From contig NW_020290042.1 in NCBI RefSeq assembly GCF_003144195.1, positions 1 to 64,000 of the forward strand: a DNA stretch of 64,000 nt, given 5' to 3'. The DNA comes from Ceraceosorus guamensis. Its lineage: Eukaryota > Basidiomycota > Exobasidiomycetes > Ceraceosorales > Ceraceosoraceae. The translations under genes and the position numbers were made by a program. Below the pieces are notes generated by a model. That model had not been told where the DNA came from. It saw only the letters and a list, made by a program, of their open reading frames with translations, and did not search any database. This document shows, piece by piece, positions 11,381 through 22,305 of the stretch. Numbering within the stretch: the first letter of the stretch is position 1; the number at the start of each line of letters is the position of its first letter.

Positions 11381-13569
11381 CTAGATGACGTCTCCTTCCA
11401 CAGCCCCTTCCCTCTTTGCAAGTCCCCAATAGCTTTCCATTCTCGGGCCCAGAACCTCCTTGGCCTCCGCATCCGACTCGACGTTCCTTAGAACGAAGCC
11501 TTTTGAGATCAATCTCTCCCTGATGGGTCCCTCGAACAACAGGGAGCAATAATTCGAGCTCCAGTCGATAGCCTCCAGCTGTGATTGTTGTTGATGTTGC
11601 TGCGTCGAGCCGCCAACATGTTGCGCTTCGTCCGGCTCCTCCTCTTCGTCCGCTTCTTCCCCTCGCACGCGTCCGGGATCGTTCCAGTTGATACGATGCG
11701 TCATCAGCCTCTTGTATCCCTTCATCCCTTTGCTTGCTCCTTCCACTACCACCAACGCGAATGAAGGATGAAAGATGCAAAGCCCCGTGAGACCGAATTG
11801 CTTCGCATTGGCTCGCACTTTGAATTTGTGCGAAGGCGACGCGAGATGCAGGATTCTGCATCGCAGGGAAGAGGGAATGGATCAGATTCTGCTTCTCGAC
11901 TAACAAGCAACCCCACGAAGCCAGATCGTCACTTACTTGTACACACTGACAAAGACACCTTTCATCTCGTCTTTTTGTCTCTTGCCTTCCTCCTTGAGCC
12001 ACCTCTCATCCTTTGTCAGCTTTCTCTCCTTATTGGCTCTCTCGTGTGCCTCTTTTCTCGCTGCGACCTCTCTCCTGACCTTCGCTTCCACCTTTGTCGG
12101 ATCAGCAACCGCTTCGCTCGTCAGCACCCTCATAAGGTTGCTCAGTTTTACCTTGGGTGGGTCAGGTGGCAAGAGTCCCATCTTGATACGATCTCTGCGA
12201 TCTTGCAATGTCACTGCTCTTCTTTGCTTCCGCATCTTCTTCATCTCTTTCTTGGTCAACATCACTCCTCGCGCTTCGACTGCGATCTTGTCGGTGGGAG
12301 CTGGTATCGGAATGGGATGCTGCACGTAAGAGTCGATTGGCGTGCCTGCGCCGATCAGCAGCACGCCAGCGGCATCGTTGGTTGGCACTTCCGGAAGTGG
12401 CGGAGGAAGACCATATGAAGAGGCAGAGTCGTTGGGAAAAAGTGACACTGCGTCGTAGGAGGAGGCGGGAAGATATGCCGCATCCCACCACTCGACTTCA
12501 GGAGGAGGTTCTTTCTGCGAAGCGAATCACAAGACCACATTTCGATCATCAGTAGAAGCGTCCGAGATGTGATCGGTTCGGAGCCGACCATGTCGTAAGC
12601 TCATGCGGCACTCACCCTCAGGGCTCTTTCCCCTTCGAGGCCCTCCTCCAATCCGGCCTTTCGAGTGGACTCTTGAATCCTTAGCTTAAGCTGTTCAAGC
12701 TTGTGTTCCCTCCTAAGTTCCTCAGCTTCTTTGATGTGCCTTCCTGGCCTATGAAAGGTCAAAGGGCGATGCTGCGACTTTCTAGATGCCGATAGGCCAG
12801 AATCTGCGCCTGCTCCGTCGGAGGGTTGGGTATGAGACATGTATGGGTTGATCTTCTCTGCTGGCGGGGCATCGAGTGAACTCAGTGCGCTGCCGACGCT
12901 CGAAGAGAAGCCTGCCGCACCAGAGCCGCCCAATCGAGCATTTGCTCCAACACTGCTAAATTTGGGGAGGTTCTGCCCAGCTTGTCGATGAGCGTAGGGG
13001 TTACGTGAAGTGCTTGCGGTGGAGCTCGACGCGCCAGCACTTCCTCCGTTGGCAGCACCAGACGCATTGCTCGACGAGCCCGCCCGCGCCATGAGCAGAG
13101 GGTGAATTCCTGTCGGTCGCTCTTCCTGTGGGAAGCCAAGGTCTTGCGGCGGATCAGTATCTGTACTTGCGGCTCGTTGGAGGCTGCTGACACTCTGACT
13201 CACCCTTGCCACACCAGACCTGACGTCGGCAGCCTGAGCCGCCCCATTTGCACCGGTACCACCAGCAGCAGCAGCACGCGCAGCATTCGCAGCTCTGATT
13301 CTCGCCTGTATGGCCGCAATATCCAAAACAGGTGGTGCCTGCGTGCCCTGAGGTGGGAGGCCTGGCGGTCTGATCCCGTTCCCATTGCCATTTGCTGCTG
13401 GCCCCGCCGCTGCACCAAGCCCCGCGCCTCCTCGCAAAGCTGCAATCTTAGCTTGTGCAACGGCCAATTTAGCTGCTATTTCGGCTGACTTGGGAGTCGA
13501 GGTGGACACTCTTCGAGCGGCTTCATCGCCTGGGGCAGGCGTGTCAGCTGGCCGCTTCGTGGGAGGCAT
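11381..13569 (-). CDS. PRP3: U4/U6 snRNP splicing factor Prp3
   Basis: Component of the U4/U6.U5 tri-snRNP in the nucleus that contacts U4/U6 RNA. Exons 13569-12616, 12514-11937 and 11855-11381. The first contains an in-frame 78-nt candidate intron (13203-13126) with GTGAGT, a TACTGAT branch-like site and CCCACAG; 642 residues if removed, 668 if kept. Seen: a disordered Ala-rich N-terminal half with HPLLMAR, then the conserved core PEVEWWD, MLTKKEMKKMRKQRR, KVKLSNLMRVLTSEAV and DPTKVEAKVRRE, and the C-terminal DUF1115-type domain starting SPSHKFKVRANAKQFGLTG and including MTHRINWND. The match to human PRPF3 is close through the core. An acidic insert (EEADEEEEPDE) sits in the C-terminal domain. 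Confidence 0.93.
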
Positions 13570-14297
13570 CTTGATGTGCTCGCGATGTACGCTGCAGCAA
13601 CGAAGGAGGAACTGACACGCGTACCGTTTCTGTTGCAAGACGAATCAAGAGCCAATTTCTGATGCTCGAAGCTTGACCAAGAGTTCTTGAGAGAGTCGAG
13701 TAGGGGTGAATGGGTAGATTTGAGCCGGCAAAAGCCATGATTCGCGATTCAAAAAGCGCCGAGAGGCGCACACCTCAGCAGCAACGAAACGAACTTGTAC
13801 GCTCGCCGCATCACGTGATTGATCAGTTGCATGCACTCGACGACCTTACAACGGACGTGGAGCTCTTGGACTAGTGCCCCGAGTTGGAAATCGTGAACGC
13901 ATGCTCCTCCCATCTGACCCTCGTCACCTTGACTCTTGATGATTGACTGACTCACAATCGTCGTCCTACATCTGCGCCAACATCCAATCCACCTGGTGTA
14001 GTTGGCGTATACAGGCGTCAATGTCCAAGTAGCCTGCTGCCAGCCTAAGCGTGACATTTACTCGCACCGACCGCCATCTCATCGCCGGCGAGCTGGATGA
14101 GAGCCGTGCTCCCGCGCCAAACTGTAAGGAAGTAGGTGTGCAGCGGGGTGCACATGATTGCATCCTTCCTCAGCCCTCTAGCAGAGTAGTCCGGAGCAGC
14201 TGTCTTGTGCCGATACTGGGGCACTCGATCTGAGCTGGTCGCACAGCGCACAAATTTGGCAGGCAGGAGCCTGGGTGACACGCACTTGCATCGCACC
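13570..14297. other. Divergent promoter region, Prp3 / derlin
   Basis: About 730 bases between two divergent start codons. No gene or distinctive repeat seen. Confidence 0.5.
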
Positions 14298-15319
14298 ATG
14301 GATCTCGATAGTCTGCCTCCCATTACCCGGCTGTGGGCTTTCAGCGCGGTGGGATTAGCAATATGCGAGCACATTCATCTCACCTCGCATTACGCCCTAT
14401 GGTTCTCTCCTCACCTCGTCTTCTCCAAAGGTGAACTCTGGCGCCTGGTCACCACCTTTGTCTACTTTGGACCGCTCTCCATCGATTTCTTTTTCCACCT
14501 CTTCTTCTTTCTGCGATACAGCAGAATGTTGGAGGAAAACCATTTCAGCGGTCAAAAGAAGGCGGACTACGTTTGGCTGCTGATCTTTTGCTCGGCTGCG
14601 CTCTTGTTGCTCAGCCCACTCGTCACGCCCATTCCATTTCTGGGAAGCCCACTGGCTTTCGTACTGGTCTACGTGTGGAGCAGGAGAAACAGACACGTTA
14701 GACTCAGCCTATTTGGTCTCCTGGTCATCACTGCCCCCAATCTACCATGGGCCCTCGTGGCTTTCAGCTGGCTCATCAATGGCTCTCCTAAAGCTGCCGT
14801 TGGTGATTTGATGGGCATAGCTGTTGGTCATCTCTGTGAGTGCGCACATGACCCACGTATGCGACGAGCTATCCTCTTGCTCACGCGAGGACATCACAAT
14901 CTCTCAGACTACTTTCTGGTCGACATTTGGCCGCGAGAAGTTCGTAGCGGAGGCATCAGTCTGCTGAAAACACCAATCGCTCTGTGAGTAGTCGAGATGT
15001 TCAGGGATCACGAGGAACGGGCGTAGCAAATGCGCCAAGGCAATGCCTTCGGATACGAAGAGATTGTGCGCATCCCCAGAAGCAAGTCGAGAGCTGGCGG
15101 AAAGAGTCTTTGTTTGGCCTCGACCGGCGCTCCAGCCTTGCGTCTGTCGCCTTCTACTTCTGCGCTGCAAACACGAATTGACCTGTCCCATTCCCTCCCC
15201 ACAGCGTGCAATTGATCGACGGCCCGGAAGCAGCTAGGGAGAGGAGAGAGGCGGAAAGAGCAGAGCGAACCTCAACTCCGAGCGGGGATGCTGCTGTTGC
15301 ACCGGCACCCGCCGGTTAG
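14298..15319 (+). CDS. Derlin (Der1-like ERAD membrane protein)
   Basis: 242-residue rhomboid-like membrane protein that helps move misfolded ER proteins to the cytosol for degradation. Exons 14298-14835, 14908-14983 and 15205-15319, phases consistent. Seen: the N-terminal MDLDSLPPITRLW start, the GELWRLVTTFVYFGP motif before a membrane helix, FFFHLFFFLRYSRMLEE, several hydrophobic segments, GHLYYFLVDIWP rebuilt across the first junction, and a charged Ala/Glu/Arg tail facing the cytosol. There is no rhomboid Ser-His catalytic pair, as expected for derlins. It is followed in tandem by SND3, another ER protein-handling factor. Confidence 0.93.
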
Positions 15320-16022
15320 AAGACCAAGCTAGCGGATTTGTGGTCTGGACACGTCTCGCCAGTCCAAGGAAAGGTGGGCAATGCCTTGGTAGATACGTTT
15401 CTTAGGATACGTGTCGAGGCCGAACTAGCAGCACAATATGTGGATCACAACTCCGCCCGGATGTCACGCGCACGTACTACTTCTTAGTCACCTACACGCA
15501 TTCCGTTTCCCTTTTGTGTAACATAGCAGACACTTCGCGATGTGAACTTGACAAAGTCCGATAAGTTGTGCCCATCCTCCGACTAATAAGTTGTTCCATG
15601 ATTTACCTTCAGAAGGTCGTCAACGTGAAGTTAGCAGGGGTCCACGTGGCTCTATGCAGTTGCAACCAAACGCTTGGACGCATGCGTGCGTGCGTGTGTG
15701 CGTGCGTTGCCGCGCGTCTTGTGGATCAGCGATAACTGCGCAGGCAGATGAGCGTCGGCGACGTTCCAGAATCCGCGCGTGCGCCAATGCGAAGCAGCCG
15801 CGCACCAAGTCTATCAAGTTTGAATTCTTCCGTTCTCTCGGCGGTTGTGGAGTTACGCTCAGATCCTCACCCTCTTTCGTACCCATCTCGAGTTCCTACT
15901 GGAGCAAACATCACACTTTGACCGAGCCATCACAGCGTCGATCAAGAGGTTCGACGCACATTTCCTCGAGCAGCTCCCGGACTCGTCACCCCAGACCGCA
16001 CCCATTGGAAGCACAGCCCAAT
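15320..16022. other. Spacer, derlin to SND3
   Basis: About 700 bases with no gene. A short TGCG/TGTG-rich stretch is seen near 15680-15710. It holds the SND3 promoter. Confidence 0.5.
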
Positions 16023-16379
16023 ATGTCGTCCGCAGCTGTCATGAACGTGAGTCGCACTCATCTCAGGATGCAATCCTGAACATCGCTGCTCTCGGGCGTG
16101 TCGCAATATGCTCACGGTAGTCCCTTTGCCTCGTCCAACACAGCTCGCGTTCATGTTTGGCGCCATGCAGGTTGCCAAACGTATTCCTTTTGATGTGAGT
16201 GTATGGCACCTTTCGGAACTGTTGCCAGCTCCGGTCGGGGAGGTGATTGGCAGAAGGCTGCAAATGCTGCTTCAGTCAACGATGCAAGGCTGGCTATGTG
16301 AAGACCATGGCGTGGTGCGCTTGTCGGGCGATGTGCCAAATGGGGATACACATGCGAGGAGGCAGGAGAGATAGAGGGG

Positions 16380-16422
<43 letters not shown>

Positions 16423-17373
16423 TCGACGGATGAGCGCTTGGCTCGGCTCGAAAGCGAAGTCGAGACATGAGTGCATTGATCAAGAGCCTGCGGTGCAGGG
16501 AGTGCGCTGCGCATGATCTCGAGTACAGTGAGCTGATCGTTGTTATCTTTTGGGGACCTCAGGATAAGCCGGAATACATCCAATACGCGAGAGCAGCGTA
16601 CGTGGCTGCTCAGCTCTTTTGCGTACTCATCAACTACTTCATCTCTCTGCGGGTGAAAAAGGCAAACGATCTTACAGTGTTGAAGTATGTTGATCCAAAG
16701 TCCCCCATGGTGAGTGTCGGATGCGCGGATCACCTGTGGTTTAGCTCTGCATGTAAAGCATGAAGATGCAAGCTTGCGATGACCGACTCTCCTCAAAGTA
16801 CCATACTGATCGCGCTTGTCTTTTGCCCTGCGCAGTCTCAAGAGCCAGGAGAACTGGTCACCACGACACATAGGGAGTACGATCTTTCTGAGTGCAGCAA
16901 GGCTACACGTGGTGTATTGATGGGCACGATCATGGTCGGATTCATGCACTTGTACATGGGCTACACCAACCCGTGAGTTGCTAGCCTTGCTCGCAGCTTG
17001 TCTGCTCTCGCGTCCTACATGCTGCCCATGCTAAGTCGACATCCCCACGTTGCGCCTTGCCTTTCGAATAGCCTGGTCATCCAATCAATCCTGCCTATCA
17101 AGAATGCGCTGGAGAGCAAAGAAGCCAGGATCTGGCTGTGGGGTCAGCCGGCCACCGGGGAGCTCAAGAGGCCCTTCAAGGCTCCTCCTGGCATGTTCGG
17201 TGAGTCCGCCGCCAGGATTGCAGAAAGACAATGCCGCACAAGCCGACTGGTGTGCTCACCCTCATTCTGCTGGCTGCCTCCATTTGTCTCTAGGCATGGC
17301 AGCGCCTGGCCCTGCCACGGACAAGGCTGCCATCACGGCCGCCGAGAAGGCAGGAGGCAAGAAGGACGAATAG
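16023..17373 (+). CDS. SND3: SRP-independent targeting protein 3 (Pho88 family)
   Basis: 188-residue ER membrane protein of the SND targeting route, earlier called Pho88; the length equals yeast Pho88. Six exons: 16023-16046, 16144-16194, 16563-16709, 16836-16972, 17072-17199 and 17294-17373; every phase agrees. Seen: a hydrophobic N-terminal helix (LAFMFGAMQVAKRIPFD), a second hydrophobic segment AAYVAAQLFCVLINYF, ANDLTVLKYVDP, TTTHREYDLSE, GFMHLYMGYTNPLVIQSILP and the family signature GELKRPFKAPPGMFG, then a charged Lys/Ala tail. Intron 2 (16195-16562, 368 nt) is unusually long for this gene and holds a 39-nt G run. Confidence 0.93.
16383..16421 (+). repeat. Uninterrupted 39-nt G homopolymer
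   Basis: Thirty-nine consecutive G, with six more G just before (16376-16381) separated by one A. It lies on the sense strand within intron 2 of SND3, so the pre-mRNA would carry it. G-quadruplex formation is expected of such a run. The exact length may be unreliable because sequencing and assembly struggle with homopolymers. Confidence 0.95.
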
Positions 17374-17606
17374 ACTACCTCGACCTTGTAGCATGGAGCG
17401 AAGTGCGCTTTCCTTGATCGAGCCAAAATCTTGACCGTCTGCAATCCTCGTGCCGGATACGTGCAGATCATGCTGTGGCATGGATTTCCTATTGTACATA
17501 CACCTGTCAGGCGCGACGCTCCTACCGACTTGCGATTTGATGCGTCGGGCGCTTATCGAGGGCCTCACTTCCAATCACCGCGTGAGCTTTCCGTCATCCT
17601 GATCGC

Positions 17607-18483
17607 TCACAGCGCATTGCTAGGCGCTGCCAATTTGTTCTGGGCGAACACTGTATGCGAGCGACGAGGTGCATGTGCGGAACGATGAGTCCAACATTCG
17701 CACGTGGTCGCACGCCCAAATCCACTTGATCGTCAAGCCGCCCCTCACCTCTTTCCGTAGCCAGTCTAAAGCCCTCCGAGTCGATTCCTCTCTTCCTCTC
17801 TTCCCCGCTTCTTTCCAATGCAACGGCCGGATTTCTGACCACCCATTCTTGCCAAGGTCCAGAGGCGATCTGTAACAAGCTCGAACGACCCGAACCTCCT
17901 GCGCCTGCACCTGCGCCCGATGAATTGAGACCTGGTCGGCTGACCGGATCGCTGATCAGCACTAGAGTGTAGCCCGTGGGCAGTTGATAGTGGGAAAGAG
18001 TGTAGGCTTGCGTCGTGTAGGAATTAAATGTCTCTTGCCTGCAAAGTAAATCCGCTCATCTTTATGAGTTATCGACGACCATCGCTGCTGGTTACATGCC
18101 ATCCTGAGCTTGCCCTCTATGACGCCAGAGGACAGGCACTTCTGCCCATTTCGTACTCACGGACCATTCAATTTCCTGACCATATTTCTGAGACTGAACA
18201 CTACACCATACACCAGCTTTCCCTCTTCGTCCAAAGGTAGTCTGGAATTACTAGCACCACCCCCAGCTTTACTCTCCGTCTGAGCAGTCCCACCCCCACC
18301 ACCACCTCCTGACTGGACATTCCTACTAACACCGGGCAACAATGTCAGACCTGCTGATCGCGCTTGTCGAGAAGTGGATGGAGCTTCGGAAGTGTAGGAC
18401 TTGGCATAATCCGAGTGATAGATCAACGTACAGTGCTTGTCCCAGATCCACAAGGACCATACCTTGGGAAGAGGCGAAGTCAT
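17607..18483 (-). CDS. BET5: TRAPP complex subunit Bet5/TRAPPC1
   Basis: Longin-fold core subunit of the TRAPP tethering complex at ER-Golgi membranes (Rab1/Ypt1 exchange factor). Exons 18483-18161, 18038-17749 and 17650-17607 give 218 residues. Seen: VWSLWIWDKHCTLIYH at the N-terminus, EGKLVYGVVFSLRNMVRKL at the end of exon 1, FNSYTTQAYTLSHYQLPTGY at the start of exon 2, then GPWQEWVVRNPAVAL and the C-terminal helix GIDSEGFRLATERVFAQNKL. Yeast Bet5 is about 159 residues; the extra length is a Gly/Ser-rich loop in exon 1 (including seven or more Gly) and a Gly/Ala/Ser loop in exon 2. The start codon is uncertain: seven residues precede the usual beta strand. Confidence 0.85.
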
Positions 18484-19753
18484 GCCTGCCTGCTTGCCTG
18501 TCGGTCAACTGGTCGTTATTGAGCCTTTTGAAGATGGACGTCGTGCAAAGAAAGTGAGATCAAGACCGCAAAGTAGTTGGAAAGCGTCGATGAGTCAGAG
18601 TGTTGAGTTCAGGAACCGAGAAAGTGATCGAACGATCATGAAAGAGATGGTGTCTGCGCGACGTACCTCTCAAGACTCACATTCAAAAATTCCATTTGAA
18701 TAAACACTCAATAACTCGATAAACCCATATGTAATCAAGAATGCAAGGTGGAAAGTGAGTTGAGCAAACAAGGATCAAGGATGTGCATTCAAATTGGGAA
18801 TGCGTACGTACAAGATAGGTGGCATCAATTAAGGCTGATGATTCTAATTGTTGAATCGTGAATATACAAGTAAGCGGCGCGCTAGGCAGGCCAAGGCTGA
18901 TGTTTGATTCGTGATCATCATATGTTGGCGCTCGGTGTGCGTTTGCGTTTGAGAGCGCGCGGGTGGGATCTCTGCGGTCGACACCTGCCTGGCCGTCAGC
19001 AAGCATGCATGCAGCAGCAGCGTGCAGCGTGCATCAGCAGCGTCAGGATCAGCCGCGCCGTGAGTCGTGGATGCAGAGTCGCGATCGAGTTATTGATGTG
19101 AGTCTTTGCGGTCTTGAGCACCGCGGTAATCGTGATTCTGATAGAAAAGTCGGCCGTGAGTCGTGTCATCAAACCTCAGAATCTGGATGGCCATGCAAGT
19201 CTCGAAAGAATCTTAAGTGCACTCACGCCTACCGCAATACACGACGGCTGTTGCTTCTTTACTTGTAACGCCCCACAGTGCCTTCGACCATCGCTCACCA
19301 CGCCTCTACCATCAGCGACTCGTGACTGTCTCGTAAGTCCTTCCTCTACGGTGCCTACATTCAACCTACACCGCTTGCGTGTACACTCAAGGCTCTCCAA
19401 CATTCGTTCGTTGCACACACCGCGCTGCGCTACCACAGGATACCGCCCGCCACCAAAAACACGTCGCTCAAAGCGCTGAGGCGAATCAGCGCCGAATACA
19501 AGGCGCACACTTGATCCTGCATTCTGCGGCGCACACACACTTTGCTACATAGTCAAGGCCGGTTGAATTGGAGCGCTTGAGTTCGACTCGGCATCTCACC
19601 GTGCGATCGGATCGAATCTGCTCGAGGACACGTCTGAACCTGTGCCCCGGTCTCGCTGCCACCTCCGAGCTCTCGGCAAGCTGCACACGCACACTTCCCT
19701 TTGCACCTTCTTGGGTCCAGCCAGCGCGCCCGTACCATCGCACAACAGCGACC
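18484..19753. other. Divergent spacer, Bet5 / CK2-beta
   Basis: About 1.3 kb without a recognised gene. It contains several GAGTCG/CGTGAGTCGTG motifs (19059-19090, 19155-19165, 19317-19328). Confidence 0.5.
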
Positions 19754-21648
19754 ATGCCGACATCCAAAGCGGGCGCATCGACTTCGAGAGGAGCTTCAGC
19801 TGCCCAAGTAGCGGGTGCACACGTGGCAGGTCCAGGAGGAGGCAAAGAGGAACAGGACCCTATGGAAGAGGATTTGGTGGAAGAGTCGGTTGGGGCTGAA
19901 GGCGTGACCGGAGCATCACAGGACAATCACAGATCCCAAGAAGGGCACGATCAGGGAGAGTGGGCAGAGAACGGAGGTAGAAGTGGGAATGGCGCAGGTG
20001 CGGGTAGGAGCGGATTGGCTCGAGAGGAGAATCAGGTGTCGAATGAGGTGGCGCTTGGGGTGGATGACTTGCCTGAGGAAGAGGAAGAGGAGATGAACGA
20101 AGAGGAAAGACTCCTGGCGGAGGAAGAAGCTCGATTGGGTCTAGATGAGGAGCTATATGGTGAGCTGTAATGATCGTGCAGCGGTGTGTCCTGCGCTGCC
20201 ATCCTCATTAGGCTGTGGAAGGAAACGAGGGAGGTTCCTGTGATGAGTCCTCACCGCCTCTGGTGACGTCTGGCGCTCTGCAAAAGAAAAGGCAATAGAG
20301 CAACTTTCGCCTGCTTGACTATGAAGTCTCTCTTGACTCACCTCCGCTTTTCTCTACCAACTCTCACCAGAATCGGAATCCATCACATCTTCTGCAACCG
20401 ATAGTCTGACCTGGATCAGCTGGTTCTGCAGCTTGCCTGGCCACGAGTACTTTGCGGAGGTGGCCGAAGAATTTATCGAGGATGATTTCAATCTGACTGG
20501 CTTGAATGCGCTCGTTCCTTTCTACAAGGAGGCGCTCGAAATGATACTGGATGTTGAGCCTCGTGAGTGACCTAGATACTTGGCGTTTTGATCGCCATGT
20601 GGAAATGAGCTCACTTGCCCCACACCACTCCTCGCCATTCCACGTTCTAGAGGAAGACAGCTTGAAAATTCCGGACGTCTCCATCGTCGAGTCTAGTGCC
20701 GAATTGCTTTATGGGCTCATTCATCAGCGGTTCATTCTGACTAGGCAAGGTCTTTCACAAATGGTAAGTCACTTCCAAGAAACATTGTTGCATGCAGCTC
20801 GTAGTGCTGACTGCTACGCCACATGTGCACCTCTCGACGTGCAGGCGGAAAAGTACGAAGCAGGACACTTTGGCTACTGCCCCAGAGTATTCTGTCATTC
20901 GCACCCTGTCCTGCCATGCGGCAGATCCGACTTGCCCGGCCTAGATACGGTCAAGCTGTTCTGTCCCAACTGCATCGACAACTACAGTCCACCCAGCTCC
21001 AGATTTCATGGAGTGGATGGAGCATTTTTTGGGACCACGTTTCCTCATTTGCTCTTTCAGAGCTTCAGAGAGATGGCCCCAAGCCCAATCGCGCCCAAAG
21101 GATCAAATCAGCTCAGCCTTAACACGCAGAGCAGCCCTCCAGAATACATAGTGGGCGGCTCGGCGAGCCCGGAAGCTGCAGAAGAGAGAGCAAGAGAGGC
21201 TGCAGATGCGGCTGTAGGCGGTACATTGGATCCGAAGCTCCTAGGAACCAAGACTCCAGCTTCTCGGTTGTACACACCCAGAATCTATGGCTTCAGGGTA
21301 TCCGAGCTTGCCAAATCCGGTCCGAGGATGAGGTGGATGAGAATGAGACCGGAATCTTTCCAGGAACTCGAAACTGGCCGACTTGGATCTGGAAGCGTAG
21401 CAGCAAGGGGTCCCAGCGGTGTTGGGGCTGGAGTGACTGCAGCTGGAGGGGCAAGCGCGTTCGACGAAGCTTCCAATGGTGTACAGCAAAGTGGAGCTGC
21501 TAACACGAGCGCGAGCGCGAACAACAACAACAACAACAACAATAGCTCGGCGCATGCGTCTTCCACATCCCGCTCTGCTACTGCTTCGACTGGCAACACG
21601 ACGATGCACGGTAGGCCTATCGCTGGTCGAGGTGCTGCTGCGCTCTGA
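19754..21648 (+). CDS. CKB1: Casein kinase 2 regulatory subunit beta, extended form
   Basis: 504-residue CK2-beta that dimerises through zinc and docks CK2-alpha. Exons 19754-20159, 20371-20562, 20651-20763 and 20845-21648. Seen: a 135-residue N-terminal extension ending in a Glu-rich stretch, then the conserved start [73 protein letters not shown], and the second Cys pair FCPNC with [13 protein letters not shown]. Yeast Ckb1 is about 278 residues; the extra length here is the acidic N-terminus and a roughly 190-residue C-terminal tail rich in Ala/Ser/Gly with a run of Asn codons (AAC repeats near 21520-21540). Interaction and dose effects of the extensions are unknown. Confidence 0.93.
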
Positions 21649-22305
21649 AAGATGCAGGCGTAAGCCCTAACAAAGTGCGAAACCGGGCGGAAGGATCATC
21701 GAGCGCAGCACTCCAGTGCTCCCCTCGCTTCGTTTCAGACGCAATGAGGCAAAGAGCTCGTGATCGCGTTTGTAAAATCCCTCGAGCTTCATTTCGTTCC
21801 ACGGACCTCTGGTAATCAGCAGGCCTTTCATCTCTCTACAACCTAGCCTGCTTCATTCATTACCCTTTCCACATCACACTTCTTTTCCACCACCCTTTAC
21901 CTTTTCAATAAATGTCTTGGCGCTCAGATCCCACGCCGAGCTGATTTCCGGTCTGGGCTTTTGTCAATGCAAGTGCCCCGTGATCGTGTGCACCTTCCAC
22001 TTGCCTGGTCACATCATCTTCACCAGGAACATGGGTGTGCTCGAAGTTGGGTGAGCTTGGTACTCGGTTTTGAAATGGTCAAAAGGAAAAAAACAAGGAA
22101 AAAGAAAAGAACGCAAATTCCAACGCAAAATAATGAGAGAACGCTCGATGTATGCATGGAGGGACAGCAATGGCGATGTGTTAGCTCGGTCATGAGCAGT
22201 ACATATTGGGCCAGTCGAGGGGCCAAGAGGCGATTCGACTCTGAGCGTCGCGTACGGGTGTCCCCAATCTCTTCTTTCCAGAAGACCGCCAACATTTGGT
22301 CCAGA
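21649..22305. other. Convergent spacer, CK2-beta / eIF2-beta
   Basis: About 660 bases between convergent stops; a short A-rich tract at about 22080-22110. No gene recognised. Confidence 0.5.

Noticed and set aside
16272-16949. Open frames with long Pro or Gly runs around 16.4 kb
   Set aside because: They are created by the 39-nt G run inside the SND3 intron and cross known SND3 exons.
17594-17748. Bet5 reading straight on to a stop at 17594
   Set aside because: A 98-nt intron (17748-17651) gives the family-like end ATERVFAQNKL and a normal C-terminus, so the read-through tail is intron sequence.
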